Shown one piece after another: positions 8,945 to 16,496 of a stretch of 55,390 bases of DNA. Numbering within the stretch: the first letter of the stretch is position 1; every line of letters begins with the position of its first letter. The notes below the pieces were generated by a model. The model ran no database searches. It saw only the letters and a program-made list of their open reading frames with translations, and was not told the DNA's origin. This DNA comes from an uncultured Verrucomicrobia subdivision 3 bacterium. Lineage in GTDB: Bacteria > Verrucomicrobiota > Verrucomicrobiia > Limisphaerales > UBA11358. A program made the translations under genes and the position numbers. Location: assembly GCA_903842235.1 (NCBI GenBank), contig CAIMLG010000102.1:1-55390 (forward strand), written 5' to 3'.

Positions 8945-10255
8945 ATGAAAATACCGCCCACCTCCAAACCACTAAGCCGCCGCCCCCGTTTGTTTTCCTG
9001 GGTATCGACCTTGGCCATGCTGGCGGGCGGCTTGTGGACCGCACAGGCGGACTGGGCGCAATGGCGTGGCCCAGCCTTCAACGGCTCGACAGCGGAGACG
9101 AATTTGCCGACGGCATGGAACGCGACCAATCAAGTCGTATGGAAAACCGCGCTGCCCGGCCCCAGCGCCGCCACGCCGGTGGTGAGCGGTGGGTGGGTTT
9201 TTTTGCTGGCGGCGGACGAACAATCCAAGGAAGTCAGCGCCCTCGGCGTGGACGCGAGTAATGGCAAAATCCTCTGGCGGGAGTCCTTGGGTGCCGACCA
9301 AAAAATCTCCGGCAGCTATGATCTCGCTTCACCCTCGCCGGTCACGGACGGAACCAATGTCTGGTTTCTCGCCGGTAACGGCCGGCTCAAGGCCTTCACG
9401 CGCGCCGGCCGGGCACTGTGGCAGCGTGATCTGTCGGCGGATTACGGCGAATTTGCCGCGAATTTCGGCTATTGCTCCAGCCCCCTGCTTTACGCCGGCC
9501 GGCTGTATGTGCAGGCGTTGCACAAAAACGGGTCGTATTTTCTGGCGCTGGATCCCGCCAGCGGCAAAACCTTGTGGAAACAGGAGCGGCCGACCGATGC
9601 CACGGAGCAATCCCGCGAATCTTACGCCACGCCGTATCCCTTCGAGCGACCGGGCCACCGCGAAATTCTCCTCGTCGGCGGTGAATGTCTGACCGGGCAC
9701 GATCCGGTCACCGGCCAGGAACTCTGGCGCTGGTGGTTCACTCCGGAAGACCGGCAGAAGTTGCAGCACAACGTGCCGACGCCCGTGGGCTGCGGCGACT
9801 TGGTTTATGTGATACGCCCGGAACACCGGCCGCTGTATGCGGTGCGGGCCGGCGGCACCGGCAAGCTCGGCACCGAGGCGCTGGCATGGATCTGGCCGAC
9901 GAATCGCAGTTGGATTGCCACGCCGCTCGTTTACCAAAATCGCCTCTATGTCATGCAAGAACAGGAGCGCGAGCTGGCCTGCTTGGAACCGCAAACCGGC
10001 CGGGTGATCTGGCAGCACAAGCTGGGGGTCAACGCCCAACTTCAAGCCTCGCCGCTGGGCGCGGATGGCAAGATCTTTTGCGTCAGCCTAAGCGGCGAAG
10101 TCGTGATTTTGGCGGCCGGCGATGAATACCGGGAAGTGGCCCGCACCCGCTTCGCCGACGACGGTCAATGCCGGTCCACCCTCGTGGCGGACCACGGCCA
10201 GATTTATTTGCGCACGGGGAAAAACCTATACTGCTTCGGAGGAAAAGCGGATTAA
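8945..10255 (+). CDS. Secreted PQQ-type beta-propeller protein
   Basis: The 436-residue product starts with a basic and hydrophobic leader (export signal, about residues 1-36) and then 'DWAQWRGPAFNGSTAET', matching the mature start of the preceding paralog. About eight blades follow ('ALDPASGKTLWKQER', 'CLEPQTGRVIWQHKLG', ending 'IYLRTGKNLYCFGG'). It should be periplasmic. The pairing with the gene at 7682 suggests tandem duplication followed by divergence. As with its paralogs, the fold is clear but the ligand is not; I infer a role with the iron-sulfur proteins encoded just downstream. Confidence 0.83.
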   Translation: MKIPPTSKPLSRRPRLFSWVSTLAMLAGGLWTAQADWAQWRGPAFNGSTAETNLPTAWNATNQVVWKTALPGPSAATPVVSGGWVFLLAADEQSKEVSALGVDASNGKILWRESLGADQKISGSYDLASPSPVTDGTNVWFLAGNGRLKAFTRAGRALWQRDLSADYGEFAANFGYCSSPLLYAGRLYVQALHKNGSYFLALDPASGKTLWKQERPTDATEQSRESYATPYPFERPGHREILLVGGECLTGHDPVTGQELWRWWFTPEDRQKLQHNVPTPVGCGDLVYVIRPEHRPLYAVRAGGTGKLGTEALAWIWPTNRSWIATPLVYQNRLYVMQEQERELACLEPQTGRVIWQHKLGVNAQLQASPLGADGKIFCVSLSGEVVILAAGDEYREVARTRFADDGQCRSTLVADHGQIYLRTGKNLYCFGGKAD

Positions 10256-10284
10256 TGCCGCCCGCTGGCGGGCCGTGAAGCGCC

Positions 10285-11733
10285 GTGACCAAACCCTCCC
10301 CAACTCCGAACGCCGCCGGGCCGCGCGGCCCGCAAAGCTTGTTGGTCATTGCCACCCTCGCGTTGAGCCTCGTGGCCGGGCTGGGATTTTTCCTACTATA
10401 TCGCGCCAGTAATCACCCGCTGCAACCGCTGCGGGAGCGCCAGCCGGGGATGGATCGGACTGCCGGTGATTTCCAGGCCGAGCAACAGTCCCCCCTCGCC
10501 TTGGGCAAGCTGGTGCCCGGCCCCGGCCAGCCGTCCACGTTCCCCGGCGACTGGCGCGCTTTTCGCGGGCCGAAAGGCGACGGAATTTATTCCGGCCCGA
10601 CCGCCATTGCCCGCCAATGGGGCAACGGCGTCCCGGCGACGCTCTGGGATGTGAGTCTGGGCGAAGGTTACGCCGGGCCGGCGGTGCTGAACGGACGCGT
10701 TTACCTGCTCGACTACGACACCACCAATCAAGCCGATGCGCTACGGTGCCTGTCGCTGGCCGATGGCCGGGAAATGTGGCGCTTTTCGTATCCGGTCAAG
10801 ATCAAGCGCAACCACGGCATGAGCCGCACCACGCCGGCGGTGACAGATCAATTCGTTGTTTCCTTCGGCCCCAAATGCCACGTCGCCTGCCTGGAGCCGG
10901 TCAGCGGCCAGTTTTTGTGGGGGCTGGATCTGGTCAAGGATTACGGGGCCGAAGTGCCGCTGTGGTATGCCGGACAATGCCCGTTGATTCAGGACGGGGC
11001 CGCCATTCTCGGCGTGGGCGGCTCCGCGCTGCTGGTGAAAGTGGATTGTGCCACGGGCAAAACCGTCTGGGCCACCACCAATGCCCACGATTGGAAAATG
11101 ACCCATAGTTCCGTGGTGCCGATGGAATTTGCCGGGCGCAAGATGTATGTCTATTGCGCCAGCGGCGGCGTGGTGGGGGTGTCGGCGGACGATGGCTCGG
11201 TGCTGTGGGAAACGGATCAATGGAAAATCTCCATCGCCACCATTGCCACTCCGGTGCCTGTCGGGAATGGAAAAATCTTCTTATCCGGCGGTTACAACGC
11301 CGGCAGCCTAATGCTCCAGCTCAAAGAAGTGGATGGTCACATCGTGGTTGAGCCGCTGTTCCGGCTGAAGCCCACGGAGTTTGGGGCCACCCAGCAAACG
11401 CCGATTTTTTATCAGGATCACATTTACGGCGTCCGCCCGGACGGCCAACTCACCTGTCTGGATTGGAACGGCAAAGTGCTGTGGAGCAGCGGGGCTGGGG
11501 CGAAGTTTGGCTTGGGCCCCTACCTGATTGCCAACGGACTAATCTTTGTCCTGAAAGATGACGGCTTGCTCACGCTAGCGGAAGCCTCGCCTGCGGGGTA
11601 TCATTGCCTGACTCAGGCGCAGGTGCTGGACGGGCACGATGCCTGGGCGCCCTTGGCGCTGGCGGGCGGACGATTGCTGGCGCGCGACCTGACCCGCATG
11701 GTGTGTCTGGATATAACCGGAGCAAAAAAATGA
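10285..11733 (+). CDS. Membrane-anchored PQQ-type beta-propeller protein
   Basis: The 482-residue protein has one N-terminal transmembrane helix (about residues 17-40, 'SLLVIATLALSLVAGLGFFL') as an uncleaved anchor, a linker to about residue 90, then 'DWRAFRGPKGDGIYSG' and a propeller ('CLSLADGREMWRFSYP', 'KVDCATGKTVWAT', 'CLDWNGKVLWSSG'). The start is GTG at 10285, the only start that includes the anchor. Its stop overlaps the next start as ATGA, so translation is coupled to the Tat NHL protein. It is probably fixed at the membrane with its propeller in the periplasm, close to the membrane iron-sulfur protein of this cluster (inference). Confidence 0.82.
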   Translation: MTKPSPTPNAAGPRGPQSLLVIATLALSLVAGLGFFLLYRASNHPLQPLRERQPGMDRTAGDFQAEQQSPLALGKLVPGPGQPSTFPGDWRAFRGPKGDGIYSGPTAIARQWGNGVPATLWDVSLGEGYAGPAVLNGRVYLLDYDTTNQADALRCLSLADGREMWRFSYPVKIKRNHGMSRTTPAVTDQFVVSFGPKCHVACLEPVSGQFLWGLDLVKDYGAEVPLWYAGQCPLIQDGAAILGVGGSALLVKVDCATGKTVWATTNAHDWKMTHSSVVPMEFAGRKMYVYCASGGVVGVSADDGSVLWETDQWKISIATIATPVPVGNGKIFLSGGYNAGSLMLQLKEVDGHIVVEPLFRLKPTEFGATQQTPIFYQDHIYGVRPDGQLTCLDWNGKVLWSSGAGAKFGLGPYLIANGLIFVLKDDGLLTLAEASPAGYHCLTQAQVLDGHDAWAPLALAGGRLLARDLTRMVCLDITGAKK

Positions 11734-12794
11734 GTGAAAACTCCAAGATCACCCGGCGCCGCTTTGTGAAAAACAGTGCGGTTGGCGCTGGTTTGCTGTC
11801 CGCCGGCGGCATAGCCGGTTGGTTCGCCACCCGGCACGCATCCGCCCCGATCGTGGAAAAAGTGAGCCGGCCACCGCTGGATCCGCGTTTCACCTATGAT
11901 GTGAGCCGGTTTTCCAAGACCGATCCGGCACTCCTTCATTATGGCGAAAGCGCCTCTATACCCACGGGGTTTACCGATCCCACTTGTCTCGCCGTGGGCG
12001 CGGAGGATGCGATTTTCGTCGGCGGCGATCAGGCGGTGAAAGTGTTCAGTCAGGCCGGCGAATTGCACTCCACCATCGCGCTGGAAAGCCGACCGCAAGC
12101 GGTGGAACTCATGGCCGACGGACACTTGCTCGTCGCCCTGAAAGATCATTTGGAAATTTACGCCACGACCGGCCAGCGGTTGATGCAGGGCGCGTCGCTG
12201 GGGCAGCGGACTTACCTCACCGCCATCGCCACGGGCGGCGGCCAGATTTTTGCCGCCGACGCCGGCAACCGCGAAATCATCCGCTGCGATGTCCAAGGCA
12301 AGGCGCTCGCGCGGTTTGGCCGGGTGGGAGCCAAAGACGGCACGCCGGGCTTCGTGGTGCCCAGCCCTTATTTTGATCTCGCGTTTGGCGCGGACGGTTT
12401 GCTCTGGGTGGCCAATCCCGGTCGCCATCGGGTGGAAGCCTATACGCCGGACGGCCAATTTGAACTCAGTTGGGGCCACACCTCGATGGCGGTAGAAGGG
12501 TTCTGCGGTTGCTGCAATCCCGTCCACTTTGCGCGCCTGTCAGACGGACGTTTCGTCACGAGTGAGAAGGGGCTGAACCGCATCAAGCTGCACGACGTCA
12601 AAGGCAATTTCACTGGCGTGGTGGCGGGCCCGGAAATCCTGGTCAAAGATTTGGAACTGGCCCGCCAAGCCTGCGCCAACTGCACAATCGGCTTCGGCTT
12701 CGATGTGGCGGGCGATTCCCAGAACCGGGTGCTGGCGCTGGACCCGGCCACCAAAACTATTCGCGTTTTCACTCCTAAAACGGTCGGCGCATGA
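11730..12794 (+). CDS. Tat-exported NHL-type beta-propeller protein with vicinal cysteines
   Basis: The 354-residue product starts 'MSENSKITRRRFVKNSAVGA', a twin-arginine signal with RRRF core, implying export in folded form, usually with a cofactor. The body has NHL-like blades ('GQIFAADAGNREIIRCD', 'GLLWVANPGRHRVEAYTPDG'). Conspicuous cysteines lie in 'EGFCGCCNPVHF' (about residues 253-264) and 'ARQACANC' near the C-terminus. A lipoprotein further on (20720-21748) has the related 'GFGGCCEP'. The cysteines plus Tat export suggest metal or cluster binding or a disulfide role (inference). The start at 11730 gives a 4-bp ATGA overlap with the upstream gene; the longer frame to 11604 only shadows it. 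Confidence 0.83.
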   Translation: MSENSKITRRRFVKNSAVGAGLLSAGGIAGWFATRHASAPIVEKVSRPPLDPRFTYDVSRFSKTDPALLHYGESASIPTGFTDPTCLAVGAEDAIFVGGDQAVKVFSQAGELHSTIALESRPQAVELMADGHLLVALKDHLEIYATTGQRLMQGASLGQRTYLTAIATGGGQIFAADAGNREIIRCDVQGKALARFGRVGAKDGTPGFVVPSPYFDLAFGADGLLWVANPGRHRVEAYTPDGQFELSWGHTSMAVEGFCGCCNPVHFARLSDGRFVTSEKGLNRIKLHDVKGNFTGVVAGPEILVKDLELARQACANCTIGFGFDVAGDSQNRVLALDPATKTIRVFTPKTVGA

Positions 12795-12988
12795 AATCGA
12801 ATCCGCAATCTCCGCCACCACCCAACCGCCGCGAATTTGTTCGCACGACGGTTCGCTTGGTGTTGCTCGGCGGATTGGTCGCCGTGGGCGCGGCACTGAC
12901 GCGCCGCGCCTGCACCACCCGGGGCACTTGCCAGAATTGCGCGCTCTTGGCGGAATGCGCGTTGCCGTGGCGAAAGGAGAATTCATGA
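12791..12988 (+). CDS. Small twin-arginine membrane protein with CxxC motif
   Basis: A 65-residue protein: 'NRREFVRTTVR' is a twin-arginine motif, followed by one hydrophobic helix (about residues 22-40) and a short tail with 'ACTTRGTCQNCALLAEC' (four cysteines, including CxxC). It overlaps both neighbours by 4 bp (ATGA on each side), which makes it a real gene despite its size. The tail probably faces the periplasm, where it could bind an iron-sulfur cluster or metal, or help assemble the NapG-like ferredoxin encoded next. I do not know a named family for it. Confidence 0.75.
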   Translation: MKSNPQSPPPPNRREFVRTTVRLVLLGGLVAVGAALTRRACTTRGTCQNCALLAECALPWRKENS

Positions 12989-13533
12989 ATCGCCGTAATT
13001 TTCTATCCGGCGGCCTGCGCGGTTCGTTGCTGTTGACCTTGGGCGGCGTGCTGGGCGCGGTCACTGGCAAAGCCAAGGCGCGGAACACGGTGTGGCAGAT
13101 TGATCCTTGGAAATGCACGATGTGCGGCCGGTGCGCTACGGAATGCGTGCTGGAGCTGTCCGCCGTGAAGTGCGTGCATACCTTTGACATGTGCGGGTAT
13201 TGCCAGCTCTGCACCGGCTATTTTGAACCGGATCCTAACAAGCTCAATACCGCCGCCGAAAACCAGCTTTGCCCCACTGGCGCGCTGGTGCGGTCGTTCA
13301 TCGAGGATCCCTATTACGAATACACGATTAACGAACCGCTCTGCGTGGGCTGCGCCAAGTGTGTGAAGGGTTGCACCATGTTCGGCAACGGCTCACTGCA
13401 CCTGCAAATCCGCCATGACCGGTGTCTGAATTGCAATGAATGTTCCATCGCCCGGGCCTGTCCCGCCGATGCCATTCACCGCATGCCCGCCGATCATCCC
13501 TATCAATTCAAAAGCCGCGAAAGGAAGACTTGA
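12985..13533 (+). CDS. Tat-exported polyferredoxin, NapG-like
   Basis: The 182-residue product has a twin-arginine signal ('MNRRNFLSGGLRG') and cysteines for four [4Fe-4S] clusters: C44/C47/C50/C54 ('CTMCGRCATEC'), C70/C73/C76 ('CGYCQLC') with C96, C120/C123/C126/C130 ('CVGCAKCVKGC'), and C147/C150/C153/C159 ('CLNCNECSIARAC'). This is the layout of periplasmic NapG/MauM-type ferredoxins, which take electrons from a NapH-type membrane protein. The NapH-like gene follows, overlapping by one base (TGATG). The start at 12985 has a good 'AAAGGAGA' ribosome binding site; the longer frame to 12703 overlaps two other genes. No nitrate reductase NapA gene is present, so the acceptor is unknown. Confidence 0.88.
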   Translation: MNRRNFLSGGLRGSLLLTLGGVLGAVTGKAKARNTVWQIDPWKCTMCGRCATECVLELSAVKCVHTFDMCGYCQLCTGYFEPDPNKLNTAAENQLCPTGALVRSFIEDPYYEYTINEPLCVGCAKCVKGCTMFGNGSLHLQIRHDRCLNCNECSIARACPADAIHRMPADHPYQFKSRERKT

Positions 13534-14792
13534 TGGCCCAGGTAGTTGCGCAACGTTTTCCTCCGCCCCAATTCACGGAAACCAGCCATGTGCTGCCGGT
13601 ACCCACCGAGCCCGCCGTGCGGGCGCTGGGGTTGGAAGACCTCGATTTGGTGGTCTTGATCGCGGCGCTGGCGCTGGTCTCATGGCTGGTGCTGCGAAAA
13701 CGCTCGCGCCGGGGCGTGGTTGCCGTGGGAATTTTTTCGGTGCTCTATTTCGGCTTCTGGCGGAAAGGCTGCGTCTGCTCCATTGGCAGCATCCAGAACT
13801 TCGCCCAAGCTTTGAGCGATTCTTCAATGGGCCTGCCGCTGGTGGTGCTGGTGTTCGGTCTGGCGCCGTTGTTGTTTGCCCTGTTCTTTGGCCGCGCCTT
13901 TTGCGCCGGGGTTTGTCCGCATGGCGTGCTGCAGGATTTGGTGCTGCTCAAACCGGTTAAAGTGCCTGCCTGGCTGGATCACTCCCTGCGGCTGCTGGCC
14001 TGGATTTATCTGGGGCTGGCGGTCGTTTTCGCGGTGACCGGCGGCGGCTACATCATCTGCCAATACGATCCGTTCGTCCCCATCTTCCGCCTCAGCGGCA
14101 GCCTGACGATGGTGCTGCTGGGGGTCAGTTTTCTGCTGGCGGGGGTATTTGTCGGTCGACCTTACTGCCGCTTTCTGTGTCCCTACGGCGCGTTGTTGGG
14201 CGTGGCGGCCTCCGTATCCAAGTGGCGGGTGCGCATCACGCCGGACACCTGCACGCAATGCCGGCTATGCGAAGAAGCCTGCCCCTTTGGCGTCATCAAT
14301 AAATCTTCCGTGAACGCGCCCGCGCCGCCCCGCGTTCATGACAAACGCCGCTTACTCGTGCTGCTCGTGCTCCTGCCGGTGTTGGTGGCGGGCGGGTTTG
14401 GCTTGGGTGGTCTGGCGGGCGGCGCGTTGGCCCGCAAGCATCGCACGGTGAATCTGGCTGAGCGCATTCAATTGGAAGAAGCCGGCACGGTGACGGGCAC
14501 CACCGACGCCTCGAACGCCTTTCGCGCGGGCACCGATTCCGTTGACTCGCTTTACGCCCAAGCCCGCGCCGTGCAGCACCGTTATTCCGTGGCGGCGCGG
14601 TGGTGCGGCGCATGGATTGGTTTGGTCATGGGCCTCAAACTGCTCTCGCTGGCCATTATTCGCCGCCGGCCGGATTACGAGGCGGATCAAGCCCGCTGCC
14701 TGAGCTGCGCGCGGTGTTACCGCTCTTGTCCGCAGGAACTTCAACGGCTCGGCTTGCCAGTGCCCGAGCCTCCAAAAGCCACCAACGGATGA
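13533..14792 (+). CDS. NapH/NosR-like membrane iron-sulfur protein
   Basis: A 419-residue integral membrane protein with about six helices. Between them are the two NapH/NosR/CcoG-type loops 'GRAFCAGVCPHGVLQDL' and 'GRPYCRFLCPYGALLG', then ferredoxin motifs 'CTQCRLCEEACP' and, at the C-terminus, 'CLSCARCYRSCP'. An extra 'GCVCSIGSIQN' lies near residue 80. Such proteins pass electrons between the quinone pool or cytoplasmic donors and periplasmic ferredoxins. It lacks the FMN-binding domain of NosR. The insertion between the two ferredoxin motifs (about 285-385) contains a further helix. It is coupled to the NapG-like gene upstream (TGATG) and the propeller gene downstream (ATGA). Confidence 0.87.
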   Translation: MAQVVAQRFPPPQFTETSHVLPVPTEPAVRALGLEDLDLVVLIAALALVSWLVLRKRSRRGVVAVGIFSVLYFGFWRKGCVCSIGSIQNFAQALSDSSMGLPLVVLVFGLAPLLFALFFGRAFCAGVCPHGVLQDLVLLKPVKVPAWLDHSLRLLAWIYLGLAVVFAVTGGGYIICQYDPFVPIFRLSGSLTMVLLGVSFLLAGVFVGRPYCRFLCPYGALLGVAASVSKWRVRITPDTCTQCRLCEEACPFGVINKSSVNAPAPPRVHDKRRLLVLLVLLPVLVAGGFGLGGLAGGALARKHRTVNLAERIQLEEAGTVTGTTDASNAFRAGTDSVDSLYAQARAVQHRYSVAARWCGAWIGLVMGLKLLSLAIIRRRPDYEADQARCLSCARCYRSCPQELQRLGLPVPEPPKATNG

Positions 14793-16495
14793 AACCGCTG
14801 ATCCCAACTCGTTGGCAGAAAATCCCGCTGGCGTTGGCCATCGCCTCGGTTGTCTTTCTCGTTTTGATGGGCGGGCTCCTGCTGTTCAATCAGGCGCAGG
14901 GCAAAGTGGCCGGATTGGTGCAATCCACCGAGCTGGTCCGGCTGCACGATGAACTGCGCCAGCGGCCGCAAGATGAAGCGCTCAAGCAGCGCATCCGCAA
15001 ACTGGATCTCCAACTCCGGCAAAACTCATTCACCGAACTGCGCATTGCCCACAACGGCACTCACGCCATGATCTTTGTCGCCGGGCTGTTTCTGGCCAGC
15101 GCCCATCTGGCCCGGAGGCAGCGTCGAAAATTGCCCAACCCGCTGGCGTGGGGGCCGCGCCAGCCCGCCGAGGAGCGCCAGGCCATGCTGAAAACGCAAT
15201 ATGCCGTGGCCGCCTTATTCGGCGTCGCGGCGGCGGCCGCCGTGGGCGCTTCGCTGCACGCGGTTCGGCTTCCAGCCCCGGTCACCGCCGCGCTTCCGGT
15301 CGCCGTCCGGTTTCCTACCGCGGCCGAATTGCAGAAAAACTGGCCGGCTTTTCGCGGTTTTGACGGCAGCGGCTACCGCGAAGTGTCTGCCATTCCAGCT
15401 ACCTGGAATGTGCAAAGTGGCCACGGCATCCGCTGGAAAACGGAAGTTCCGTTGCCGGGCATGAGTTCGCCCATCCGCTGGACTAACGCGCTGTTTCTGA
15501 CCGGAGCCAACGCGTCGAGCAATGTGGTTTATCGCTTCGATGCCGACTCCGGCACGCTGGTTTGGGCAGCGGCGTTGCGCCGCTCGGCCAGCGCCGGGCC
15601 AGAACCCAAGGTGATGGATGACACCGGCCTAGCCGCGCCCACCCCAGTCACCGACGGCCAGCGCGTTTATGTGATTTTCGCCAATGCCGACGTAGCCGCA
15701 CTGGACTTTTCGGGCAAACAACTGTGGATTTGCAATCTCGGCCCGATGGAAAACATATACGGTCACTCGGCATCGCTGGCGCTGTATCAGGACCGGCTGC
15801 TGGTGCAATTGGATCAAGGCGAAGGCAATTCCAAACTGGTGGCTTTGAATGCGGGCAACGGTCAGGAATTATGGCGCGTGCCCCGGCCGATCAATGGTTC
15901 CTGGGCATCGCCCATCGTCGCGGAAGTTGCGGGCCAGGCCCAATTGATCACCTGTGGCCAGCCGTGGGTGATCAGCTATAACCCACTCGATGGCACCGAA
16001 CGGTGGCGGGTGACCGGGCTGGACAGCAGCGAGTTGGCGCCGTCGCCGATTTGCCTCAGCAACACGGTGATCGCCTGCAATCCGGATGGCAACGCCCTGG
16101 CCATTCGCGCCACCGGCTCCGGTGATGTCACCACCAACCAGATTATTTGGAAAACCGACAGCGGAACGCCGGGCGTGCCAAGTCCGGCGAGCGATGGCCA
16201 GCGCCTTTACTTTTTAACGGTTGGCGGCCAGTTGAGCTGCCTGAACCCGGCCACCGGGCAGGCCAAATGGACCCATGAGTTTGAAGGGGAATATTATGCT
16301 TCGCCCGTCATTGCTGGCAACCGCGTGGTCATTGTGACGCGGAAAGGCGTCGCCAATGTGGTGGAAAATGCGGATGAATTTTGCGAGCTCGGCAAAAGTG
16401 AACTGGGCGAAGATTGCAACGCTACGCCCGTGCCGGCTCCGCAAGGGCTCTACCTCCGCGGCGGCAAACATTTGTTCTTCTTGAGCGATCTGTGA
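14789..16495 (+). CDS. Multi-helix membrane protein with PQQ-type beta-propeller
   Basis: The 568-residue product has three membrane helices in its first 170 residues: about 14-36, about 93-110 and about 138-158, with a charged, probably helical stretch between the first two ('LRQRPQDEALKQRIRKLDLQ'). The periplasmic part opens with 'NWPAFRGFDGSGYREVS', the same start as the other propellers here, followed by blades such as 'RFDADSGTLVWAAAL' and 'ALNAGNGQELWRVPRP'. The membrane domain makes it different from the other propellers and could dock to the NapH-like protein (inference). It starts with an ATGA overlap at 14789 and ends one base before the NuoEF-like gene. Confidence 0.82.
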   Translation: MKPLIPTRWQKIPLALAIASVVFLVLMGGLLLFNQAQGKVAGLVQSTELVRLHDELRQRPQDEALKQRIRKLDLQLRQNSFTELRIAHNGTHAMIFVAGLFLASAHLARRQRRKLPNPLAWGPRQPAEERQAMLKTQYAVAALFGVAAAAAVGASLHAVRLPAPVTAALPVAVRFPTAAELQKNWPAFRGFDGSGYREVSAIPATWNVQSGHGIRWKTEVPLPGMSSPIRWTNALFLTGANASSNVVYRFDADSGTLVWAAALRRSASAGPEPKVMDDTGLAAPTPVTDGQRVYVIFANADVAALDFSGKQLWICNLGPMENIYGHSASLALYQDRLLVQLDQGEGNSKLVALNAGNGQELWRVPRPINGSWASPIVAEVAGQAQLITCGQPWVISYNPLDGTERWRVTGLDSSELAPSPICLSNTVIACNPDGNALAIRATGSGDVTTNQIIWKTDSGTPGVPSPASDGQRLYFLTVGGQLSCLNPATGQAKWTHEFEGEYYASPVIAGNRVVIVTRKGVANVVENADEFCELGKSELGEDCNATPVPAPQGLYLRGGKHLFFLSDL

Positions 16496-16496
16496 T

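Noticed and set aside
7682..11733. PQQ-dependent dehydrogenases
   Set aside because: The blades match PQQ-like repeats, but I see neither the PQQ/Ca-binding residues nor the disulfide motif of quinoprotein dehydrogenases, and no pqq synthesis genes. Non-enzymatic propellers are more likely.
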